From Kiritimatiellales bacterium (lineage in GTDB: Bacteria > Verrucomicrobiota > Kiritimatiellia > Kiritimatiellales > Pontiellaceae), in assembly GCA_030621805.1 (NCBI GenBank), contig JAUXGY010000008.1, forward strand, positions 1-16,017: 16,017 nucleotides of DNA, written 5' to 3'. A program made the position numbers and the translations under genes. A model generated the notes under the pieces. That model was not told the DNA's origin and searched no databases. It worked only from the letters and a program-made list of their open reading frames with translations. This document shows, in pieces, positions 1 to 8,695 of the stretch; positions within the stretch are counted from its first letter, which is position 1, and each line of letters begins with the position of its first letter.

Positions 1-81
1 TATTGGGTGTGATAGTTATTGTGATTAATAATATAAGTGTTTATTAAGAAACTGACTATCATACCCAATAGGGTGTGAGAG
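1..81. repeat. Nested inverted repeat downstream of putA
   Basis: Positions 1-16 (TATTGGGTGTGATAGT) and 55-70 are inverted copies with one mismatch in 16. The 38-nt loop holds a second perfect 7-bp hairpin (25-31 with 41-47, loop of 9). A third, direct partial copy lies at 67-81 (12 of 15 identical to 1-15), and ACCC-AATA-GGGT at 63-74 offers an alternative small hairpin. The element is AT-rich, unlike the neighbouring gene. It lies 70 nt beyond the putA stop on the minus strand, so it may help end that transcript, but no clean T-tract is visible before the window edge. It could also be a repeat or integration-site remnant. Confidence 0.45.
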
Positions 82-139
82 CAGTAAATCTACTTACCAC
101 AGACTTAAAATGGCATTTAATTGAGCTCATTATCGCGTG

Positions 140-3100
140 CTACAACATCGCGCGGTTGGCCAAATTCCCGTAGCGGTGATAGGTGTTGCAGATGGCTTGC
201 TCGTGAAAATATTGGAGCAACTCAATGCGACCTTCCATCAAGACGGGCTTGCGGGCGACATAGAATCCAGCTTCAGCAGCACGGGCATAAACCGCGGCGG
301 GTACGCGGCTCGCGGCGGCATAGCGAATGCCCTGAATCGATCCAATCCGTGCGGCGACAGCAATATCGTCTTCCTCCACCACCTCGGATCCCTTCAACAG
401 GAAGATGCACTCCGTGCTAGCAAGGAATTTTGTGACTGAATTATCGAGGTCTTCCGGAAGACTGAGTACGAGCGAGCAACGTGAGGCGAGTACGGCGGTA
501 CAGCGCGCCAGAGTCTCAAAGAGAGAATCATCGGGATGCACTCGCACAACCACTTTTCCAATGGGCAAGTAGCGTACAATGTTATCCTGTCCGCGCAGAT
601 GGAAATAATCTTTCTCCACGCCAAACTCCTGATCGTAATGGTGGAGATAACTGAGTGTGGCGCGTGCGGTCTTGATGAGATCGTCCGCGTATTCGGCAAG
701 TGAGCCCCACTGCACTTTGGATTGCCAATCCTGTACGACACGCATAAGGCGGTGATCCTTAAGAATACACCCCTGCAGCGGAAGGGCGGTATCTGAAAAC
801 TCCATGAACTGAGTTACATAGTTGGGACCACCCGCCTTGATACCGGCACCGATAGCCGATTTACGCATGCCTCCGAATGGCTGACGAAGTACAATTGCGC
901 CGGTGGTACCTCGGTTAATATACAGGTTACCCGCAAGGATACGGCTCTTCCACGTCTTCTGCTCGCGCTTGTCTAGGCTTTCAAGTCCGGAAGTCAGGCC
1001 GTAGCCCGGTTGATTGGCAATATCGATGGCTTCGTCGAGATTGTCGGAACAAATGACACCGAGAACAGGGCCAAAGAACTCCGTCATATGAGTGTAGCTT
1101 CCGCGCGTCACACCCCACTTGATTCCGGGGCTCCAAATATACGGGTTTCCATCGACGCACTCGGGCTTGAGCGCCCACTCTTCACCGGGTTCAAGCTCGG
1201 TGAGGCCACGGAGCAAGTCACCTGATGGCGGCTTGATGAGTGTGGCGAGCTTATTCTTAAAGTCCCAGGCCGAACCCACGGAAAAACTTCGCGCCGCATC
1301 GACGAGCTGTTTGCGGAAGTGCGGATCGTGATAAAGCTCCTTGTCGAGAATTACAATTGAGGTGGCAGAGCATTTTTGCCCGCAGTTGCTGAAGGCGGAC
1401 TGCACAATATTGGCAATGGCTTGGTCGTGATCAGACATCGCTGAAACAATCGTCGCGTTCTTGCCCCCGGTTTCGGCAGCAAGCTGGATGGAGGGGCGAA
1501 CCTCGAGCATTTCCATACCGGTCTCGGTGCTCCCAGTCAGGATCACGCTTTTAACAGCAGGGTGCGTGGTGAGCGTTGGACCGACGCTTGCGCCGGAGCA
1601 CGGCACAAACTGAAGCACCTTCTTGGAGACGCCTGCCTTCCAAATACATTTGCAAAGCTCGTGTGCCACCATGACCGAATCGGAGGCGGGCTTGAAGATC
1701 ACCGTGTTTCCGGCGGCCAACATGGAGAGGACGCCGCCACACGGAATAGCGATCGGGAAGTTCCACGGCGAAATCACCAACCCCACACCTTCCGGTTTGG
1801 CCTCGATATTTTCAAGGTTATCGAAGGCTTGCGCGGTGAAAGGATAGTATTCGGCAAAGTCGATGGCTTCCGAAATTTCAACATCGGCCTCGCTGAACAC
1901 CTTACCGGTGTCGAGAGCCGCCGCGCCCACGAGGTCGCCGCGCCCGTTGCGCAGCTCCATCGCCACCTTCGAAAGGATGACGTTGCGCTCTGGATAGGTT
2001 TTCGAGCGCCAGCCATCCGGATCGGCTACCGCCACCTCGATCGCCCGTTCGGCATCCTCAACGGAAGCCATGGCAAAGGTGTAGGCATGGATCTTTTCGC
2101 GGTTGGGATCAAAGCTATCGCGCGTCTTACAGCTTTCAAAGAGCTCCTCAGCATCGATCACCACCGGCACTTGCATCGGCGCATCGCTGGCTATATTCAT
2201 CCATTTTTCGCGAACCGCTTCAGCCCACGCGCGGTTACCCGGGCGGCTCCAGTCGGTATCGGGTTCATTGGAAAACCGTCCTTCATAAAAGGTTCCCATC
2301 TCGGCCGGAAAGGTTTCGGAGGAGCGATCCTGTGTACGAGTCGGTTCCGTGCGTGCATCGTCGATTGATGCAACGGCATCGAGATATTGCTGATGAAGGA
2401 AGGCCCATTTATCGGAATCCGTTTGAAGGTCGCAGGCATAGCGCAAGAAATTTTCCGGGGAGGTATTTTCGTCCAGCCGTCGGATAAGATAGGCGATGGC
2501 GTTGGTAAACTGGCCCCTCTCTGCAACGGGTGCGTAGAGTAGCACGTTATCGGAGGTCTGCTGGATGGCACGACGAACGTGGTCGCCCATACCCTCTAGT
2601 AGTTCATAGGTCAGGTGATCACTCGCGCCATAGTGCTTGGCGACGGTGCTGGCGAAGGCCTGTTCGAAGAGGTTGTGCGATGCAATGCCCAAACTAACCG
2701 CGGCCACGTTTTCGGGCTGCAGACCAAAGAGCACCATGCGCTTATAGTTCGCATCCACCTCGCGTTTATTATCGTACGGAGCAAGTGGCCAATTCATCAA
2801 CGAGGCCTCCACCTGCTCCATCTCCATGTTGGCCCCCTTCACGATCCGGATATTTATCGGAGCGCCGCCTGCGGCCACTCGGGATTTTGCCCAAGTGGTG
2901 AGTTCCTTCATTTTACCATATGAATCGGGCACATAGGCCTGTAAGACAATACCGGCCTCGACGATCTTGAACTCCTCCAGACTCAAGGTCTGCATAAAAG
3001 CGGCGGCAGTGAGATCCAGATCGTGATACTCCTCCATATCGAGGTTCACAAACTTAGGCTTGATCGTTCCGTCGGCCTTGGTGAATTCATTGTCACGCGC

Positions 3101-3736
3101 CGCGCGATAGATTTTGGTCAGACGTTTCATCAATTTGTCAACGGTCTGATCGAAGGCCAGCGGCTGGATCTGGGAATAGATAGTGGATATCTTAATCGAG
3201 ATCTGTTCGATGGCCGGATTTTTGAGATCGGCCAGATAGCCTCTCAAGCGCCCGCCCGCCTCCTCCTCACCAAGAACGGCCTCGCCAATGTGATTAATGT
3301 TCATCCGCACGCCTTCGGCCTTGCGCTTGGCAAGGTGGGCAAGAAAAGGCTTCTCTTCGCCCGGCACGATCGTCCGGCGGCTGTCGCTGCGAATGCGCCC
3401 GATGATTGCCGGAACGGAGAGGGCGGGCAGGTGGCGCCCCATATGCATGAAGAGATGAAACAGACCCTTTTCGGGCAGGCTGAGAAAGTTCGGAATGCCG
3501 CACTCCTTGAGTAGCTCGTTCATCTGATCCGCCACACGCGGCTGGTTTAGGGTTCGGAAGCTCTGGTCGAACATCATGGTTAGCAAAACCTTGTCGGTCG
3601 GATGGGTCAATAGACCCGCCATTTTCTTCTGCACCTTTCTTTCAACGGGGGTCAACTGTCGATTTGCCTCTTCCTGCCATTTCTTGGCTAGCTCGGCGGC
3701 GTCTTTGGTAATTTTTTGGAGGTCATTGGTAGTCAT
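140..3736 (-). CDS. putA: Bifunctional proline dehydrogenase / L-glutamate gamma-semialdehyde dehydrogenase (PutA without DNA-binding domain)
   Basis: 1198 aa. The enzyme oxidises proline to P5C with FAD, then glutamate semialdehyde to glutamate with NAD+. The proline dehydrogenase half is about residues 30-455, with family signatures NLDMEEYHDLDLT (231-243), IRIVKGAN (296-303), GIASHNLFE (350-358) and LIRRLDENT (417-425); R419/R420 match the substrate-carboxylate arginine pair. The aldehyde dehydrogenase half is about 510-980, with SPWNFP (656-661), general base E755 in AAETGGKN, nucleophile C789 in CGQKCS, and EFFGPVLGV (886-894). Residues 981-1198 are the C-terminal extension seen in long PutAs lacking the ribbon-helix-helix domain, and no such domain is present at the N-terminus. 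The ATG is preceded by AGGGGA at good spacing. It lies 13 nt downstream of the GntR gene, so the two are almost certainly cotranscribed and repression is probably supplied by that regulator. Family assignment is very secure. Confidence 0.97.
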   Translation of the reverse strand: MTTNDLQKITKDAAELAKKWQEEANRQLTPVERKVQKKMAGLLTHPTDKVLLTMMFDQSFRTLNQPRVADQMNELLKECGIPNFLSLPEKGLFHLFMHMGRHLPALSVPAIIGRIRSDSRRTIVPGEEKPFLAHLAKRKAEGVRMNINHIGEAVLGEEEAGGRLRGYLADLKNPAIEQISIKISTIYSQIQPLAFDQTVDKLMKRLTKIYRAARDNEFTKADGTIKPKFVNLDMEEYHDLDLTAAAFMQTLSLEEFKIVEAGIVLQAYVPDSYGKMKELTTWAKSRVAAGGAPINIRIVKGANMEMEQVEASLMNWPLAPYDNKREVDANYKRMVLFGLQPENVAAVSLGIASHNLFEQAFASTVAKHYGASDHLTYELLEGMGDHVRRAIQQTSDNVLLYAPVAERGQFTNAIAYLIRRLDENTSPENFLRYACDLQTDSDKWAFLHQQYLDAVASIDDARTEPTRTQDRSSETFPAEMGTFYEGRFSNEPDTDWSRPGNRAWAEAVREKWMNIASDAPMQVPVVIDAEELFESCKTRDSFDPNREKIHAYTFAMASVEDAERAIEVAVADPDGWRSKTYPERNVILSKVAMELRNGRGDLVGAAALDTGKVFSEADVEISEAIDFAEYYPFTAQAFDNLENIEAKPEGVGLVISPWNFPIAIPCGGVLSMLAAGNTVIFKPASDSVMVAHELCKCIWKAGVSKKVLQFVPCSGASVGPTLTTHPAVKSVILTGSTETGMEMLEVRPSIQLAAETGGKNATIVSAMSDHDQAIANIVQSAFSNCGQKCSATSIVILDKELYHDPHFRKQLVDAARSFSVGSAWDFKNKLATLIKPPSGDLLRGLTELEPGEEWALKPECVDGNPYIWSPGIKWGVTRGSYTHMTEFFGPVLGVICSDNLDEAIDIANQPGYGLTSGLESLDKREQKTWKSRILAGNLYINRGTTGAIVLRQPFGGMRKSAIGAGIKAGGPNYVTQFMEFSDTALPLQGCILKDHRLMRVVQDWQSKVQWGSLAEYADDLIKTARATLSYLHHYDQEFGVEKDYFHLRGQDNIVRYLPIGKVVVRVHPDDSLFETLARCTAVLASRCSLVLSLPEDLDNSVTKFLASTECIFLLKGSEVVEEDDIAVAARIGSIQGIRYAAASRVPAAVYARAAEAGFYVARKPVLMEGRIELLQYFHEQAICNTYHRYGNLANRAML

Positions 3737-3749
3737 CGTTTTCCCCTAT

Positions 3750-4457
3750 TTATCGGTTTTTAATCGTTCCCTGTCCCATGCGACCGAGGTGCTGTTGCAT
3801 CATGTCGCTGGCCCTTTTCTCGTCGCCTGCCGCTACGGCTTTAACTATATCGCATAAATCTTTGTAGTGATCACAGAGCACGGACTCGTCGTGCTCCAGA
3901 AACTCCGCATAGTAGCGATTAATATTTTCGTGGATCGCAGTCTGTATATACTCATAGACTGGATTGCCCGTCATCCGCGCCAGCTCCATATGAAACTCCG
4001 CATCCGCACGGACATAGACCCGCCAGCCCGAATGATTATCCAGACTTTCCTTCGCCCTCTTTAAAATATTTTGTAGCCGATCCAGCCCCTCCGGACCGCC
4101 CCGCTCCGCCGCTAGCCGCGTAATCGAGGCTTCCATATCCATGCGGACCTCTTTCAGCGACGCCAAAGGAATGTCCTGACTACGAAGCAAAAGTGAAAGG
4201 CTGTCCGTTCCCACATTGGGCGTAACCTCTTGAACGATGGCCCCTCCGCCAGCCCCTAGCTGGATATCGATCAAGTTCTTTTCCTCCAGCACCCGCAACG
4301 CCTCGCGCAACGTGCCACGGCTCACCGAAAACGTCTCCTTGAGTTCTCGCTCCGGCGGCAGTTTATCGCCCACCTCCAGATCACCTCCGACGATCGCATC
4401 CTCGATCTGCTCCACAACGTCCTGAAATATTTTATTGGGCTTGATCTCTTTAAACAC
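3750..4457 (-). CDS. GntR-family (FadR/FCD subfamily) transcriptional regulator
   Basis: 235 aa, near the usual FCD-regulator length. The N-terminal winged helix is about residues 8-76, with the hallmark LPPERELKETFSVSRGTLREAL segment spanning 33-54. The C-terminal helical FCD ligand domain is about 98-226. Likely metal/ligand residues are D152 and H156 (DAEFH), H197 and H223, the D-x3-H...H...H pattern of metal-binding FCD proteins. The start is GTG, with AGGAG seven nt upstream. It is the first gene of the operon with putA, which has no DNA-binding domain of its own, so control of proline catabolism is the simplest inferred role. The effector (proline, P5C or another organic acid) cannot be read from sequence. 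The perfect palindrome just upstream suggests autorepression. Related regulators of this subfamily include PdhR, LldR and FadR, but orthology to any of these is not claimed. Confidence 0.93.
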   Translation of the reverse strand: MFKEIKPNKIFQDVVEQIEDAIVGGDLEVGDKLPPERELKETFSVSRGTLREALRVLEEKNLIDIQLGAGGGAIVQEVTPNVGTDSLSLLLRSQDIPLASLKEVRMDMEASITRLAAERGGPEGLDRLQNILKRAKESLDNHSGWRVYVRADAEFHMELARMTGNPVYEYIQTAIHENINRYYAEFLEHDESVLCDHYKDLCDIVKAVAAGDEKRASDMMQQHLGRMGQGTIKNR

Positions 4458-4473
4458 GTCTCTACTCCTGCAC

Positions 4474-4490
4474 TAATGGTTAGACCATTA
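4474..4490. promoter_or_regulatory. Putative GntR/FadR-type operator
   Basis: Perfect 7-bp palindrome TAATGGT-TAG-ACCATTA. Its core, TGGT-N3-ACCA, matches the arrangement described for FadR-subfamily regulators such as PdhR, LldR and FadR. It lies 16 nt upstream of the GntR start codon, directly next to the predicted -10 hexamer, so a bound dimer would cover the transcription start. This geometry supports negative autoregulation of the regulator-putA operon. Confidence 0.75.
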
Positions 4491-4520
4491 AACCTATGTA
4501 ATCACCCCTCCTTATGTCAA
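4491..4520 (-). promoter_or_regulatory. Predicted sigma70-type promoter of the GntR-putA operon
   Basis: On the minus strand a perfect TTGACA (4515-4520) is followed after 18 nt by TAGGTT (4491-4496), a weak -10. A 17-nt reading gives ATAGGT. The start of transcription would fall inside the palindrome at 4474-4490. The perfect -35 and the abutting operator make this credible despite the poor -10. Confidence 0.55.
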
Positions 4521-4566
4521 CTCCAGACAAACCGCATTTTCCTCGAATCGACCTGCGGATGTAAAC

Positions 4567-4594
4567 TTGACCTCGTGCAGGTTTAATCTATGCT
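4567..4594 (+). promoter_or_regulatory. Predicted promoter of the DUF2723-GT4 operon
   Basis: TTGACC (4567-4572), a 16-nt spacer and TATGCT (4589-4594) form a fair sigma70-like promoter. It diverges from the GntR-putA promoter, with the two -35 boxes about 46 nt apart. The -10 covers the ATG at 4590, so if this promoter is used, translation must begin further downstream (4611 or 4626). Confidence 0.45.
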
Positions 4595-4625
4595 GTGCGT
4601 CTATTTTTATATGGAGAACAGGATC

Positions 4626-7607
4626 TTGAAATCAAAAAAATTCTTTCGAAAGTCAGACTGGATTGCTTGTCTGGTGTGCTTTTTTATTGCGTTGACCGTC
4701 TATGTGCTGACTCTCCAGCCCACCGTCGGGCTTGAGGACTCCGGCGAGCTGATCGTGGCATCGGACTACCTCGGCGTACCGCATCCCCCAGGCTACCCGA
4801 TCTGGACACTGATGACCTGGTTCTTCCAATGGGTATTCCATGCCGTCACATTCCACGGGCATCCGAACCCGGCATGGGCCGTCAACCTTTTCTCCGCGGT
4901 GACCGGTGCTGCCGCCTGCGGCGTGATTGCCCTGTTGATCAGCCGTTCAGGCATGGATCTGTTGCGCAGCATGAAGAAAGAATCCGACATGCTCGGCGAA
5001 AAAACCGAAAGCCTCTTCTGCGCAACGGCCGGCATTACCGGCGGCTTGCTGCTCGCCTTTGGCCAGGGAATGTGGTCACAGGCCATCATCGCCGAGGTCT
5101 ACTCCCTTAATATTCTCTTCCAGTCCTTGGTGCTACTCTTCCTCTACCGCTGGATGGTTGAACCCCAAAAATCAAAATGGCTATTCCTCTGCGCCTTTAT
5201 GTTCGGCCTCGGCATCACTAACCACCAAACCCTCATGTTCATGGGGCTGGCGATGGCCGTAGGCATCCTTTTCCGGGATTGGAGACTGGGCCGCGATTTT
5301 ATTATCACCTGTATCCCATTAGCGATCATGGTGATCGCCACCAAGGTCTTAACAGATCAAGAGAGCAACTGGAGCTGGCGAGCCGGCTGGGATCATGTTG
5401 GTTTCTGGGTATGGACTGCATTTGCCATTATCATCCCGCTTATTGCCACCTTCACGTTGCCCAAAGGAAAGATTGTTGGCCCAACCCTCCTTGTTATGCT
5501 CGTCGGCCTGTCCTTCTACCTCTACATGCCCTTCTCGTCGGATCAGAACCCGCCGATCAACTGGGGCTATCCGCGCACGTGGCAGGGCTTCATGCACGCC
5601 ATCACCCGCGGTCAATATGAACGGGTAAAACTCGCCCACGTCTTTACCCCGCGTTTTCTTCAGCAAATTGGCACCTATCTCATGGATCTTCGCTCCCAAT
5701 TCTATTGGCCCATCGCCCTTCTCGCTGGCGTGCCGCTCATCTTCAGCTGGAAAGTTGGAAAGCGCAATCTCGCGTGGCTGGCTACCACACTGATCGCCTT
5801 CCTCTCCGTGGGTATTGTGTTCATGATTCTGCAAAATCCAAAAACCGACATTCAAAGCCTGTTCATCGGGCGCGTTCAATATATTCAATCGCACGCGATC
5901 TATGTCCTCTGGCTCGGCTACGGCATCCTGCTGCTCATGGCCTGGTTCGAATCGCTGGTTAAAAACAATCCCGTCACCAAAGTCATCGGAGTCGTCTGCG
6001 TCCTATTACTCCCCCTCGCGCTGATCTATAAAAACCAAAACGATGAAAACCAGCTGAAGATCTACGGCGGTGCCGAACAGAACGGACACGACTTTGGCTG
6101 GCAGTTTGGCAACTGGCAGTTGCAGGGTGTCGACGGCATCAAAGAGGATATGCTGGCGTGGTACTCCCCGGAAGAATTTGAAAAACGCTGGGCGGCCTAT
6201 CCGAATAAAAACTATCCCGAACCCATGGGGCCCAACGCCATCTTTTTTGGAGGTACTGATCCGGGACGCTTTGTGCCGACCTACATGATCTACTCCGCCA
6301 AAGTGCGGCAGGATGTCTACCTCATTACCCAGAATGCACTCGCCGATAATACGTACATGAACGTCATGCGAGATCTCTACGGCGACCAGATATGGGTTCC
6401 CTCCCCGGCAGATAGCAACATGGCCTTCCAGAAGTTCCTTGAAACGGATAGACGTGCTTCGGGCGTCAACACAACCGGCGGCAAGGTTCAGGTTCAGGGC
6501 GTTCAGCACGTCATGAAAATAAACGGCTTCCTCAGCCAGTGGATTTTTGAACACAACCAATACATCACTGAAATCAAAACCGACGAGGCCACCCGCCCCA
6601 CCGGTTCCGTCGTTGTGCACAACGACCCTGTGATTGATCCGAAAACCGGCAAGCCCCCGCTACGTACCTTCTATGTAGAGGAAAGCTATGTCCTGCCGTG
6701 GATGTATCCCTACCTTACACCCAACGGATTGATCATGAAGATCAACAACAAACCCACCCCGCTCACCACCGAGTTGATTAAAAACGATACTGAATTTTGG
6801 AACTGGAACTGCGAGCGCCTGCTCAGCGATGAAAAATTCATCCGCGACATCGTTGCACGCAAAACCTTCTCCAAGCTACGCAGCGCCCTCGCCGGGCTCT
6901 ATACTGCCCGCGGAAGAGCCAAGGAGGCCGAAGCCGCCTTCCGTCAGGCCATCGCCCTCTACGACCTCAGCCCCGAAGCCAACTTCCGCCTCGCCGATCT
7001 GATTTCGAGGCAGGGCCGTTTCGATGAAGCCAGCGCCCTTTTCGATGCTCTCATTGAAAAGGATCCAAACAACGAAAAGGCTCGAAAATTCCAAGATCGC
7101 ATCCTGCAAATGAAAACGATCAGCGGCCAACGTCAGCTTCTAGAACAGCAGCTCAAAAGCGGCAATATCGAGTTTGCCGACGCCATGCAACTGATCTCCA
7201 TCTACCTCCAGACGCAACAGGCTTCCCGCGCGGACGCTCTTGCCCAACAAATGATCGCTAGCAATACCCTGCAGCCCGAGATGCTGATGCAGCTTGCGCA
7301 ACATATGGCCCGAGGCAACCGCTTGCTGGTAGTTGAACGGGTACTTAAAAAATACACCGTCGTCCAACCCAAGGATCCAAAGGGTTGGGTCAACCTTGCG
7401 GCTCTCCAGCTCGCCCTGAAAAAGCAGGGGGAAATGTGGGTATCGATCGACAAAGCCATTGCGGTCGGCGGGGAACCCACCCGCAACCTCATCCGCAAGG
7501 ACACACGCTTCAGCTCCATCCGGAAAACCAAGGAGTTCCAAAAGCGTTTCCCCCAGCCCAGATCAGGTCTTGATGCTCTGCCAAAAATGGGATCTCCAAC
7601 CTTCTAA
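4626..7607 (+). CDS. DUF2723-family (TMEM260-like, GT117) membrane glycosyltransferase with C-terminal TPR domain
   Basis: 993 aa from TTG 4626. Residues about 10-470 form a multi-pass membrane domain that opens with the DUF2723 signature: a first TM segment, then LQPTVGLEDSGELIVAS (residues 30-46) and VPHPPGYP (51-58). E37, D38, E41 and H53 are candidate catalytic or binding residues. A large soluble region follows (about 475-740), then TPR-like helical repeats (about 750-950), clearest in AKEAEAAFRQAIALY and RFDEASALFDALIEKDPN. The family includes TMEM260, a protein O-mannosyltransferase, and uses lipid-linked sugar donors; the bacterial acceptor is unknown. The TTG start is chosen because GGAG lies 9 nt upstream and the predicted -10 covers ATG 4590. 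ATG 4611, or ATG 4590 (1005 aa), are alternatives. It overlaps the GT4 gene by one base. Family assignment is secure; function is inferred. Confidence 0.88.
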   Translation: MKSKKFFRKSDWIACLVCFFIALTVYVLTLQPTVGLEDSGELIVASDYLGVPHPPGYPIWTLMTWFFQWVFHAVTFHGHPNPAWAVNLFSAVTGAAACGVIALLISRSGMDLLRSMKKESDMLGEKTESLFCATAGITGGLLLAFGQGMWSQAIIAEVYSLNILFQSLVLLFLYRWMVEPQKSKWLFLCAFMFGLGITNHQTLMFMGLAMAVGILFRDWRLGRDFIITCIPLAIMVIATKVLTDQESNWSWRAGWDHVGFWVWTAFAIIIPLIATFTLPKGKIVGPTLLVMLVGLSFYLYMPFSSDQNPPINWGYPRTWQGFMHAITRGQYERVKLAHVFTPRFLQQIGTYLMDLRSQFYWPIALLAGVPLIFSWKVGKRNLAWLATTLIAFLSVGIVFMILQNPKTDIQSLFIGRVQYIQSHAIYVLWLGYGILLLMAWFESLVKNNPVTKVIGVVCVLLLPLALIYKNQNDENQLKIYGGAEQNGHDFGWQFGNWQLQGVDGIKEDMLAWYSPEEFEKRWAAYPNKNYPEPMGPNAIFFGGTDPGRFVPTYMIYSAKVRQDVYLITQNALADNTYMNVMRDLYGDQIWVPSPADSNMAFQKFLETDRRASGVNTTGGKVQVQGVQHVMKINGFLSQWIFEHNQYITEIKTDEATRPTGSVVVHNDPVIDPKTGKPPLRTFYVEESYVLPWMYPYLTPNGLIMKINNKPTPLTTELIKNDTEFWNWNCERLLSDEKFIRDIVARKTFSKLRSALAGLYTARGRAKEAEAAFRQAIALYDLSPEANFRLADLISRQGRFDEASALFDALIEKDPNNEKARKFQDRILQMKTISGQRQLLEQQLKSGNIEFADAMQLISIYLQTQQASRADALAQQMIASNTLQPEMLMQLAQHMARGNRLLVVERVLKKYTVVQPKDPKGWVNLAALQLALKKQGEMWVSIDKAIAVGGEPTRNLIRKDTRFSSIRKTKEFQKRFPQPRSGLDALPKMGSPTF

Positions 7608-8650
7608 TGAGAATTCTGATCTACGATGACAATCCCGACTTTGGTGGTCACCAAATCATGGCCTGTCAAGGGGTCGAGGCACTCGCCGCCGACCCAACGA
7701 TCAAAGTCACATGCATGATCAATCCCGCCAACCGCCATCTGGCTAAACTTTGGAAAAACTTTGAAGTGTTCGATGCCCCCTGCACGGCACAGCAGCTTAC
7801 ATCGCTAAACCCCAACCTCGTGCTCTGCATACAGGGCGACATGACCCAGTCCACTCAAGGCATTGCCGCCGCGAAAAAGGCAGGCATCGAATGCGTCAGC
7901 TACCTTGCCCTTCCCCACACCCTCCGTCAGATGGGTGCCAAGCTCGGAACGTTGCGCGATCAGGCCAACCAAAAACGGTACAGTCCGCCCACCCGCTACA
8001 TCGTCATCTCCGAAGGCATGCAACGCCTTCTGCGCGAACGCGGCACCACCGGCCCCATCACCATCGTCCAAAACGGCATCCCCGTGCCCCCCGCATCAAA
8101 AACCACGCCTCACGGTTCACGCCGCACGATCGGCCTGTTGGGCCGCATCGAGTTTAACCAAAAGCGGCAGGACTTTATGGTGCGCACCTTTCTCGATTTC
8201 CCCGAAGCCTTCAAAGAATGCCACCTACTCATGGCCGGCGATGGCCCCGATGCCGACCCGTTGCGCCGAATGATCGAAGGAAAAGAAAACATTAGCCTCC
8301 GACCTTGGCAGGACGATACCGAGTCCTTCTATAACGAAATCGACGTTCTCATGCTCCCCTCGCGCTACGAAGGCGTCCCGCTCGTGATGCTCGAAGCGCT
8401 CGCCCGCGGCATCCCTGTACTCGGCAGCAACCGCGACGGCATGCGCGATACCCTCCCCGAAGCCTGGACCTTCGACCCTGAAAACGGCGAAGCTTTAGCC
8501 CGCGCATTTTCCGATCTCCGAAGCAACTGGAAAAATGAGATCGAAGCCCTCCAGACCCGGATCATAACCAAAGCCTCGATGGAAAATTTCAAAGCTAACT
8601 TCCACCAAGCAGTAATGCCTGCCGGATCGTCAGATCACCCTAGAGAATGA
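7607..8650 (+). CDS. GT4-type glycosyltransferase (GT-B fold)
   Basis: 347 aa, a normal GT4 length. The N-terminal acceptor domain (about 1-165) begins with MRILIYDDN and has a GGHQ loop at 13-16. The C-terminal donor-binding domain (about 172-335) has GRIEFNQK with R180 and K186, the basic pair that contacts the donor diphosphate, and the E-x7-E motif in YEGVPLVMLE (E255, E263). No signal peptide or TM segment is seen, so it is probably cytoplasmic or at the inner face of the membrane. It should transfer a nucleotide-activated sugar with retention; donor and acceptor cannot be deduced. The start codon shares its A with the TAA of the upstream DUF2723 gene (TAATG), so the two are probably translationally coupled. 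A role in building the glycan used by that enzyme is inference. Confidence 0.9.
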   Translation: MRILIYDDNPDFGGHQIMACQGVEALAADPTIKVTCMINPANRHLAKLWKNFEVFDAPCTAQQLTSLNPNLVLCIQGDMTQSTQGIAAAKKAGIECVSYLALPHTLRQMGAKLGTLRDQANQKRYSPPTRYIVISEGMQRLLRERGTTGPITIVQNGIPVPPASKTTPHGSRRTIGLLGRIEFNQKRQDFMVRTFLDFPEAFKECHLLMAGDGPDADPLRRMIEGKENISLRPWQDDTESFYNEIDVLMLPSRYEGVPLVMLEALARGIPVLGSNRDGMRDTLPEAWTFDPENGEALARAFSDLRSNWKNEIEALQTRIITKASMENFKANFHQAVMPAGSSDHPRE

Positions 8651-8695
8651 CCGTTTCGCTCCAACACCTCCCCACCATTCCTCGCGGAAACGCAG

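Noticed and set aside
1562..2368. 268-aa open frame antisense to putA
   Set aside because: Lies wholly inside the strongly supported putA gene; no family resemblance. It is a shadow frame produced by the GC-rich third codon positions.
6006..6620. 204-aa open frame antisense to the DUF2723 gene
   Set aside because: Contained in a confident membrane-protein gene; no recognisable domain.
8653..8694. Possible GTTTC/GAAAC stem after the GT4 gene
   Set aside because: Short, with a bulge and a loop of over 25 nt and no T-tract; not a convincing terminator.
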